Positions 40,501 through 52,500 of a stretch of 64,000 nt of DNA are shown in pieces. The stretch's first letter is position 1; each line of letters starts with the position of its first letter. The DNA is taken from assembly GCF_001039355.2 (NCBI RefSeq), contig NW_019775569.1, positions 279,727 to 343,726 on the forward strand. Direction: 5' to 3'. The DNA comes from Lingula anatina (taxonomy: Eukaryota; Brachiopoda; Lingulata; Lingulida; Lingulidae). Made by a program: the position numbers and the translations under genes. The notes below the pieces were generated by a model. It saw only the letters and a program-made list of their open reading frames with translations, did not search any database and was not told the DNA's origin.

Positions 40501-43500
40501 TACTTTTCAAAGAAAAAAGATATATTCCATGAAGTATGTTCTTCTTCACTACATATACCTTCAACTGTATTGTTACTGCATCTATCTGTTCTCTGTCAAG
40601 TGCTTGCACCACCCGGAGTACCCCAGATTCATTGTTCACTTGGAAGTAGCTTTCATACTTTGGCGGATAAACTGAAACATATATCCCATTTATATGGAGT
40701 GCCACTCAAACATTAGTTAGTTTGTCAATTTTGATGCAAAAATACATTATGCTTCACAGCAAAGTCAACACCAAATTTTAATTATGCACAGTCAACAGTT
40801 AAAGGGATAATAACTCTTTGTATGATATCTTTATTTCACAATAAAACAACTCATAGAAATATAATATGTTCTGTTTTACCACAAAAACAGCAGTTATAAC
40901 TATTATTCTGATATCTGAACTTGTCTTCAGATCACGTAACTTCCATTGATGGCTGTACTCTGTTATAATCGCTTAAGAGATTTTAACAAAAAAACCAACC
41001 TTTTTAGAAAAAAAACCAGGGACTAACTTTGAATGTAAAAATGGATTCATTAACCACTGGCAAGTATGGGAAAATTGTTGTTTACTCCAGGAAAATTCAT
41101 TTTTGGCCAAAACGAAGAGTTATTATCCCTTTAAGTTAAACAAGGATATTGGGAATATCTAACTAGCAAAAAGCCCATTAGTGTTCAAATTCACACATTA
41201 ATATGTGCCAGAATGAGAAAAATCAAAATATCACAAAAAATTCTATAAATTTAAGAAAAAAAAAAAACAATCAAGCTGGGTTTTCTAATTAATCATGCAC
41301 TACAGGTCACAGATATTTAGAAAATGTGACTAGAAAAGGTCTTCAGGCCTATGGAAGTTCAAAGTCACGATGCTAATACATGAAAAATGAATATCTCACA
41401 AAAAATATATACATATAATAAATGAAAATAAAATAAAATAATAATAATAATAATAATAAAAATAATAATAATAATTGCATATTTTCAAGATAAGTAATCC
41501 TATCAATAATCAGAATGGTTTCCGACTTCATCCTGTATTTTGGTAATATTGATCAATTCTGTAAGTATGAAGACAACTGGTCTATCAGTTTTCCATTGCA
41601 CAGCAACGATGGTGACAACAAGGACAGATGCAGGTATCGATTATGTGTCTGTTCAGAAAAACAGTGAGAGGTATTTTGCCAAGAAAATAAAATCATCTTT
41701 AACTGATATACAGCTATCCCCAAAAGTCTCCCTTTTGTGGACCAAATTATAACAGCCTTAAAAGACCGCAGGCAAAGTTGCACAATGTTATCAAGCCAGT
41801 GAAAAGTTTCAACTGCATATATGATTCACAGAAAACTCAAAATGAAAAACTCAAACTTTACAACAACAAAAAAAGTCACTTTTGATGTTTTATCAAAGAA
41901 ATCTAAATCCAACTTATCTTTCAAAGCAATTTTCACAACTCAATTGAATGCCATATTATGTGAAAGTATTTCAGTGCACTTTGAATTAAACAAGTTCACC
42001 AATTAATGAAGGGTCAATGATACTGATATACTTGAAAATTAAAATACCAACAATTATAATGATTTTTATAAAGTTCAATTTATAAAGTTTGGTAAAAAAT
42101 ATACCAATATCAGCTGTCATTTATATTTTTAGAATAGTTTTTTATTCTGATTTTATACACTGTAAGGATCACAACATGCATCACACTTTGGAAATCTTTC
42201 ATCTCCACATACCTGAAGAAATCTCATACATAACAGTTTGGTTGATACCCAGATCAGCATCATAAGCATGGATTGGTGGATGCACAGACAATGGAACAGA
42301 AGTTCTCTGTTAAAAAAAGAAACATCCCATATCAGGCTAAATATAAAGATACATCCAGTACTTTAACTACCAACAGAAGTTTTTACTTTGCTTATGTCAC
42401 CATGCATCACCAAAAATATATATATACAAAATATGAAATATTTAATCCTATGACAATAGCTATAAGTAAAAGTCTATATGCATGTAGTATAGTTGTTGGA
42501 GATAAGTCTGATTATTGACTTTAACGGATCCTAAATATTGACACCTTTTAATATTTCTATTTCTGCATTCAAATAATGCTAATTAAATCCATTCAATTCA
42601 TTTTTCATAACATAAGACATGTGCCACTTATTCTATGTTATAATAATCATATTTTGAACATGAATAACAATCACACTTGGAAGTGTAGATATCTCCAACT
42701 CACATTTTCAAGTGCACTTAGTTCATAAAAATCCTTTTCAAAAACTGGGTTCAAGTCGTCTTCATCAATCACATTCACAACAAGTGTGGTGTTTGCTGAT
42801 AAGGTTGGGGTGCCATAATCCTGTTAGAATATGGGAAATTAATACTATTTGAAAGCTGACAGAAATGAATTTGTCAAACAAACAAACAAACAAACAAACA
42901 AAAAAAAACATCCATGTAACCCTTAAATCCAAATTAAATCAGACAATTTAAATATTATAATAAACTACCCAAAGGCCTTCAAATGTTAAAAAATCTTGTA
43001 AAACTTTGCTAATAAAAATAATAACATTTTATTACAGATTAAATCTTCATTAAAAAGGTTATGATAAATTGTGAAATACATACTAATGCCCAAATAATAA
43101 GAGTAAAAGTTCTTATATCATTATCATAATCCAGTTGCTTATTGAGCACTATATTTCCATCAGCAGCAGCTCCTCCTGTTCTAAAATAATCATCCCCATT
43201 CTGTGAATAAAAAAGAGAGAAACTATTAAGGCAATGAATAATGATCACTTTGCTGGTGTTGACTTTTTACATAGTTCTATTAAAACACGTAATTTAAGGC
43301 AGCTATTTCAAAAGAATACAATGACCACTGTCATTCTTTGCTAGTTGGTGCTAGNNNNNNNNNNNNNNNNNNNNNNNNNGGGGCATAACTAGAATGTAAT
43401 TTAAATTTAAATAGCCAACCAAATTCTCATGATATCTTTGTGTGTGTCTCAATAACAAATCAAAGAAGCTGCATGAGTAAGGAGGATGCTGTTATAAAAG

Positions 43501-46500
43501 CAAAATAAGAGAAAAAACAGAATATATATATATCGAAATTACCGTCAAAATGCCATCCATTTTTGTGGAATTCCGACCCTACCTCTTTTTAGGAACAGTT
43601 TGCTTATTTGAATGGCTTATTGAAGCAGGAAAAACAACTACTGCAAGAAGATATTATAAACAGAATGTGCAAATGGTTATTAAAATAAAAATTTATTTGA
43701 AGTCACTGAAAAATGATCACAAAATTGCCGTAACTAACATAACATGCCGTGTCCCAGTCCAATGAAAAATTCATCTAATCCTATCTTTACGTATCAAAAC
43801 TCTTCAATCGTCCAAAGTAGTATGTTGGTTAGTTTGTGTCACGAAGTCCATGCTAATTTCAGTTTTCTTAGGAATTTCACATTTCTTGCTGAACAAGGTT
43901 GAATTTTCCTCAAGGTGTCCCATGTAACAATACGCTGAAACTTCAGAGATCAATTTTTATCAGACGACTTTAAAGTGCCGCATGAAAATTATACATCGAT
44001 AGCGATCTGCTTCCATACCCACTATTTGATGACACCTTGGACACAAATCGCGTCTTTTGCACACTGAAAATTCAACTCAAACTGGCACGTGCCCCATTCT
44101 AATAACATGTAATGCAGGGACGCTGTCGAGGTCGGATGCAGGGCACTGGTGTAATTCCCTTGATTTGACCGCCACAGGACTGTTTATAGAGATCTTTGTA
44201 TGAAGGTGAGCAATAATGAGTTTCATTTCATTTTTCTTCAATTGTTTCAACACAGATCTCTTTATGCGTATTGATTGATTCTTACCATTCGACAGAACTT
44301 TTGTTTTCGTCTGTGTTTCATGGTAATGCAATGACACCTTATTCATGTTCTCATAGTAACATGGTGACACCTTATTCATGTTCTCTTGTTCTCAAAAACT
44401 CAATTATTGATACTGAATGACATTTTTTAGTTTTGTTTTAAATTAAGATGCTACACTGTATTCAGTGCATTTAAAATTTGACCGTCTGTAAAAAAACAAC
44501 AATAATGGATTTCTCGCAACACTGATATTACAGAGACCCAATGAAGCACCGAAAATCTTAGGTTTCCCATTGTTCGTTATCAGTAAACAGATTCCTTGTA
44601 TGATTTTTTTCAGAATCCTAAGAGTGGATGCCTTGGTACAGCACAGAGCAGATATCACCACAGTTGTCAGAAAGAATGTTATAATACTGAACTTTGTGTT
44701 ACATTGAATTTCATTTTGTTAAAATTTATATTTAACTAAACTTTGTGTTAAAGTAATAAAGAATAATAATAATTCTGAAAAAAAAACTGCACTCTGGAAC
44801 AATCTTTAGATCAACTTTGTTCAGTAAGTGTGCCATGTAACAGAGTTACAGTAAACAAAATGTGTGCATTATTCCTCTGTGTTTGTCAATTCCAATTTAA
44901 AAGCATGTGAGAGTGATGCTCCCCTCATGATTGAAGTGTGTGTGGATAATAGCAAAAATATTGTTATTATTTACATATAAAAAAGTGTTTGTTCCCGCAT
45001 CACTTACGTTACTGTGTCCCACATATTCATCATTTTATTCATTATGAAATGCAGATTGAATTCTTCAAAACAAGTTATAAATAGCATTGAGACAACACCC
45101 CCTTATGATTTAAACTAAAATTTAAAAAACATTCCATTAGACTTTCATTAGTTTGTGCCAAATTTATCTCCCAGTGTAGCATGTCTTGGATTTGGTGGGT
45201 ATAGCTGTTCAACTCTGTGTGCCTTAACAAGGGCATCTGCTGTTTCCCTTTTTATGAAATGATAAACTGTGATGGTGTAGCTATCACATCGCAAAATTAC
45301 AGCTTCCCAGAGAAAATTAAAAATTTTTGGCCAAATTCAAATTTTTGTAATCACTAGCAAAGAATGACATACTAGCAAAGAACATCATGACTATTCAAAA
45401 CCAACTTCTTTGTAAAATTTTCCAATAACTTACTGTAATGTTATATTCTTTAATATCATCTTCACCCACATCAGCGTCCTCTGCTTTGCCTTTGAAAGTA
45501 AAAACCACACTGTCCACCATTTGTAGCTGTATAAAAAAAAAGGAAGTTTCAATTAAAATGGAACCTTACACAAATTCCACCTTACAAATAAGAAAATCTA
45601 AATGCATCCCATAAGCTGCTAAAATTGCAAAACCCAAATGATTGTCTTTAAAATTTATGTAACATGAGGGCAAAAGCCATCTATAAAGATTTTTGGGTTG
45701 ATAAGAAAGATGACAAAAAAGTGCTTTGTAATTTCACATCAAGCTCACCTCAGACACATTTGCATAGAAGACTGGTTGTGTAAAACTGGGTGGGTTGTCA
45801 TTAACATTTCCTATTGTGAACTTCAATAATGCTTCCTGAAATAAATTTACAACTAGAGAGCAAAGTTGGAAAAGAGTCAGACAACAAACAGCAAAAAAAA
45901 AAGTTACATAAAAAATAAATAAATAAAATATCTTCAAATGAATAATTTTTGGATAAATATCCTAGGCCTGGTTACACCAACGGGTCATAATGAAGGTGTA
46001 GCAGTTATGCTGGAGTTCCTTCATTGCAATAGGGAAATCAAACTAGGTCCAAAAACCATTTACATAAACATTAGTTGCATACAATTTGTCCACACCTACA
46101 CATGTACAGTAATTATGCCAATTTTTTTTTTTTTTTTTTTTTGGTTCCAGAATTATAGAATAATTTCAGTTTTAGCATCTAATGGCTGCTTTTCACATAA
46201 AAATGCACCACAAACAATTTTCCACTTCCTGTGTTATCTCTGAGAGTGCATGGTGAAGATGCTAATGATGATGATGGACATAGGTTAAGGTTATATGTAC
46301 ATAGACAATGTGTCTATATATAATAAACTAGAGGATCAGAGAGGCGATACNGTTTTAGGATTTGGTTCTAAATTAAATATTCAATATATTTAAAAGTACA
46401 GGTAAATTATTTCAAAAACTGTCAACCTCACAACACATTTGATAAACCTCTTAAATGCTTGTGTTCCTATTTTCCAAAATATTTATTGATACAATGAAGT

Positions 46501-49500
46501 GCTATTGTTACAATGAAGTGATACAAATATATCATTTTTTTCTTGCACAGCAAATTAAAAGAAGAAATTATAATTTTTTGTACGTGAAAAAAAAAAAAAA
46601 ACAGGGAGGGGAAATTATCATGGGTTTGACATTAGCAAAATATAGTAAAGATGGACGGAGAATAAACCACAACCTTGTTTGGCCCTCTCACCTTCTTTGA
46701 GAAATGACAGCTGCCTGATCCGTTGCTTCCACTGCTAACACATACTGTGTCTTAAGAGGCAGAGTGGCCAGGCTGCCCTGAACCGAGATCTCACCACTGT
46801 CTTTATCTATACTGAATAGACTTCCACCACCAGAGGGCGATTGCATAGAGTATTTTACCTCCCCATTTTTACCATCATCTGGATCAGAGGCGTTAACCTA
46901 AATGATGCATAAAACTTAACTTCCGCCCTCTATAAAACTGACTACTTACACAATGATGTTTATAAATTGAGAAATGTTTTAAAAAGTGCCCAAAACTTTG
47001 GAAGTACTAAAAAAAAGGTTACAGTTTACACAAATGTATACATCAACTCCTGCCTTGTAAATGCACAAAACTTTCATAAGACAGAACCAATGGTCTGAAC
47101 ATAACACACTGCCTCTACATACTAGTATCAATCGACTGCACTGCCATCTATATTCAAGCCCTTGAACCCTACCTTGCCTACAGTGGTGCTCAGAGTTGCT
47201 GTCTCATTGATGTGGAAGGTGTAGCTGATGTTTGTAAAAACAGGGCTGTTGTCATTGACATCAGTCAATGTCACTGTGACTAAAGAGGGACTACTCTGGT
47301 ACATCTCAGTAGTCTGTGTCTCCTTAGCGTACACCTGGGCAAAACAAGATGGCAAATTTGATCGTACAGTAACTATGATCTTCACTTTGAACTTTTCGCA
47401 TTTTACACAATACTGAAGCTTAGTACCTAATATAAAGCCTTTGGTCACACCGTGCCCTTCCTCACTGTATGTTATTATCAGCTTGAGCACTATTTACCAA
47501 GGGATCAGTAATAGTGATCATTATCAATAGACTACACAGATTAATTTACAGTAACTCGAATGAAAAGGTCAAACAAAACAACAGTTTTATTAAATTAAGT
47601 ATGAACAGCCCCATAGTCAACAATTAAAAAAAATCAATGTTTGTTTGCTTGTTGTTTTTTTTTTTTTTTTTGAAAAAGTGTTACTTTTTACCCCCTTAGT
47701 CGACCCAACTTGAGAAAAGGCATAGAACCACAGTGGACCTTTTAAGATAATAAGAGCAGTTCTTTTGAACCACATACCTGCCCTGTCTCCCCCTCCCACT
47801 TATAGCCTGTAATCTGCAATCCATCATTCATCACTTATTGCAAAAATAAGTCCATGGGAACTAGCTTTCTTGTGTACTCCTAACAATATTCAGGGGTCTT
47901 TTTTAAAGTTTGATCATAAATTTAAACTTCTAAAATAATATAATTCTTATTCTGAAAAAAAAATCCCCAGCAATGAATTTAACCATAAACTTACCTCCAT
48001 GGTGAATGTGTCTTCATTTTCTCTGTTCAAGGCACTGCTATTTTTCACATATATCAGTCCAGTGCTGTTATCTATGGCAAAGGCATTCTTTGTGTCATTT
48101 AAGACAAACTCAAAGGCTGAGAATGCAGGCTGCAAAACATGAAATATTCACAAAATGAAAAATTTTTACTAAGCTTCGTAATAGGCTTCACACAGGTAGC
48201 ACAACATTTACAGGTTATCTGCAGTTTGTGCTGAACAAAATTTTGAATTTAAAAAAAACAAAATTGTTTAATGTCAAAAATTGGGGAAACTTAAGAATAA
48301 TATACGAAGTTTGTACCAAAAAAATTGTGAAAGAAAAATAAGCTTTTAAGAAAAAGTAATGTACATATGATGTCCTTCAAAGAAAATTAATGATAAATAC
48401 ATTGCATCACCATCATTCCTCTTTTAAAAACTGGGATTCTGCATTCAATGAAAAACCATTTGCATTATTTTAACCAAAATCATTTGCATTATTTAAACGA
48501 ACATTATCACCTTAGATGTCTACCAATAAATTGTCTTAAGCTCTAAACCACACTCCAGCACTCGCTCTACCAACTTACAGACATATCTCCATCTGTGGCT
48601 GACACCAGTACCACTGGCGCCCCCTTGGCCGTGTTCTCTGGTACACTGGCAGCATATTCCTTCCTACTCATGACTGGCAGATTGTCATTGGTATCGTTCA
48701 CTACAACACGAACTGTGGCTTCTGCAGTCTTAGTGGTTGGCTTGTCCACTTGGTATGCCTAAATACAACAGGAAAACAAAGATGTCAAAGCTACATACCA
48801 ATATGCTTATTCCAACATGTGTGAAAATTTGAACTACGGTACCATAAACAGTGTATAAGCTGTAAGATCCCAACCAAGACTTTGACACACTTCCTACTGT
48901 ACTTAAAATACTTCCTTATGTAGTTTTATTATAAATTAGTAATCATAAGTTGATTATTATAATATAAATGTTGCTCTGATACATTACACATAAAAACTAA
49001 CATTATCACGAATGTTATCCAATTGCTGAATAATTGTCAATTTAAAAGTATAAAAAATTTCCCATCCTATCACAAAATAAACACATTTAAACTTTTTTTA
49101 CAAAATATATTTTTTACTTTTCAAAAAAAAAAAAAAGATATATTCCATGGAGTATGTTCTTCTTCACTACATATACCTTCAACTGTATTGTTACTGCATC
49201 TATCTGTTCTCTGTCAAGTTTTTGCACCACCTGGAGTACCCCGGATTCATTGTTCACTTGGAAGTAGCTTTCATACTTTGGCGGATAAACTGAAACAAAT
49301 ATCCCATTTATATGGAGTGCCACTCAAACATTCAGTCATATTTATGAAAAAATACATAAAGCAAGGCAGCTAAACTGTCAAATGTATAAACAAAAAACAG
49401 AAAATAATTGTTCACAAAATAGGTTATTTTGTCAATTTTGATGCAATGATACATTATGCTTCAAAGCAAAGTTAACAGCAAACTTTAATAATGCATAGTC

Positions 49501-52500
49501 AACAGCTAAGTTAAACAAGGATGTTGGGAATATCTAACTAGCAAAAAGCCCATTAGTGTTCAAATTCACACATTAATATATGCCAGAATGAGAAAAATTA
49601 AAAATTTCACAAAAAATTTTATAAATTCAAGAAAAAAACACAATCAAGCTGGTTTTTCTAATTAATCATGCACTACAGGTCACAGATATTTAGAAAATGT
49701 GACTAGCAAAGGTCTTCAGGCCTATGGAAGTTCAAAGTCACCATGCCAATATATGAAAAATGAATATCTCACAAAAAAAAAAAAAAAAACGATGGTGACA
49801 ACAAGGACAGACGCAGGTATCGATTATGTGTAGTTATGAATACTGATCGACACATATGTGTCTGTTCAGAAAAACAGTGAGAGGTATTTTGCCAAGAAAA
49901 TAAAATCATCTTTAACTGATACACTGCTATCACTAAAAGTCTCCCTTTTGTGGACCAAATTATAACAGCCTTGCTGACTCTTTCTCTCTTAATCGAAGTC
50001 CAAAAAATTGTCGGTAGATGAAATAAGAGACCTTTGCCTTCGATCTCCCAACAATAAATAAATGCAATGCTGTACAACTAAGTATTTACAAATTTATGTC
50101 AGATTTTAAGGATTCACTAAAATCAATTCACAACTAAAAGAAGACCAGGCAAAGTTGCACAATGTTATTAAGCCAGTGAAAAGTTTCAACTGCATGTAAT
50201 TCACAGAAAACTCAAAACTAAAAACCTCAAACTATTAAAAAAAATTGTCACTTATGATGTTTTATCAAAGAAATCTAAATCTAACTCATCTTTCAAAGCA
50301 ATTTTTACTACAGCACAATTGAACGTCCTTTGTGGAAGTATTTCAGTGCACTTTGAATCAAACAAGTTAACCAATTAATGAAGGGTCAATGATACTGATA
50401 TACGTGAAAATTAAAATACCAAAATTTATTTTTATAAAGGTCAATTCATATAATTTGGTAAAAAAAATATGCCATTATAAGCTTCCATTTATATTTTTAG
50501 AATAGTGTTTTTTATTCAGTGTTTATATACGATAACCATCATAACATGCATCACACTTTGGAAATCTTTCATCTCCACATACCTGAGGAAATCTCATACA
50601 TAACAGTTTGGTTGATACCCAGATCAGCATCATAAGCATGGATTGGTGGATGCACAAATAATGAATCAAGAGTTGTCTGGAAAAAGTAAAAACATCCTAT
50701 TTTAGGCTAAATAAAAATAAACATGAAGTTAATTAAACTACCAAGAGAAGTTCTTAGTTTGATTATGTGACAATGCATCACCAAAATAATACATATGCAA
50801 AATATAATAAAATTAAATCTTAAGACAATAACTAGAAGTAAAAGTCTGTATACAAGTTGTACAGTTGTTGGAGATAAGTCTTTTAACTGTCTTTAACATT
50901 TTTGTAAGTATCGACACCTTTAAATATTTCTATTTCTGAACATGCTAATCAAATCAATTGAATCAATTTTTCATAGCGTTAGACATATGCCATTTGTTCT
51001 GTATTATAATTATCATATTTTGAATGCAAATATCAGTGTAAAGAGTAAACATCTGTAACTCACATTTTCAAGTGCACTTAGTTCATAAAAATCCTTTTCA
51101 AAAACTGGGTTCAAGTCGTCTTCATCAATCACATTCACAACAAGTGTGGTGCTTGCTGATAACGTAGGGGTGCCATTATCCTGTAAAATTATAGGAAATT
51201 TTAATAGTGTTAAAAAACTATTTGAAAGCTGACAAAAAAAACTTTTAAATCCAGATTAAATCAATTTGTCAATCATAATAAACTACCAAATGTTCTTTAA
51301 ATGCTTTAATAATTTTTATAACATCGCTAATAAAAAATCACTTAGATTCTATTACAGAGTAAGTTTCTATTAAAAAGGATATGATAAATTGTGAATTATG
51401 TACCAATGCCCAAACAATTAGATTAAATGTTCTTATATCATTATCGTAATCTAGTTTCTTTATGAGCACTATATTTCCATCAGCAGCAACTCCTCCTGTT
51501 CTGAAATAATCCTTCCAATTCTGAAATCCAAGAAAAAAGAGAACATATAAGATAATGAATAATGATCATTTTGCTGGTATCACACACATCCTACTTTTTA
51601 TATATTTCCATTAAAACTGGTATTTTAAGACTGCTATTTCAAAAGATTAGGCCACACTTTTTTATTTTATGGATGACATCCTCTGGGAACCCCGAAATCG
51701 GTGCGAGAGGGCGAAAAAAAAAAAAAAAAAACAGTCAAAAAAAAAATCTGCTTAAGTAAAGGAATGCTGTCAGTACACAGCTGGAAACACAAATTTACCA
51801 CAGAAACATGTATCCAACTAACAATATGTCTTTATCCATGCTCTCAGAATATTAAAGCATTATGGACACTTCACAGAAATGTAAAAAAAAAATTAATACT
51901 ACCAAATCTATTAAAGGTTATTTCAGTCGATGCCATTTTGTCTACTTCGACTCACTCGAAGCAGCCAAACTGTTGGGTGGCCTGTCCGACCTTCAGCCCA
52001 CCAAATACCTCGACGCCCACCTTACGTATAATTGTAAATAGGTGATATCTTAATACCCAATATCAATGGCATATCAATCCAAAACAATGGCCCCCGTTCT
52101 CTTTATGACTTTAATTGTTGTGTAATTGGAAAGTAATCCTAGAGATGAATTTGACAGCAGAGGGGCCATATTTCCATGTGACATAATATGCATGCGCAGA
52201 AAGCGCATTTTCCGGCAAATTCAACAATGACGTTTGCAACAACCGACTTCATTGGTGGTGTTTTTTTTTTTTTTTTTTCAGAGAACGGAAGAAAATCGGT
52301 GCGCGCGCAGGATGTCATCCATAAAAATAAAAAAGTGTGGCCTTACAATGACATGATAGTACTGTCAAAGAACATCATGGCGATTCAAGACAAACTTTAT
52401 GTAAAATTTTTCAATAACTTACTGTTATGTTATATTCTTTAATCTCGCCAGTTTTATCAGTGTCATTTGCTTCGCCTTTGAAAGTAAAAACTACATTGTC

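Larger units (their letters stand above)
37785..45840 (-). repeat. Segmental duplication, copy A (cadherin cassette A)
   Basis: Ten exons and their introns that match 46352-52830. Identity is near 98 percent by eye at the low end and falls to about 80-85 percent at the high end. Contains an N gap at 43355-43379. Confidence 0.9.

Noticed and set aside
41540-41752. Possible exon in a cassette A intron
   Set aside because: It matches fragments of the Helitron-like element family and has no cadherin motif.
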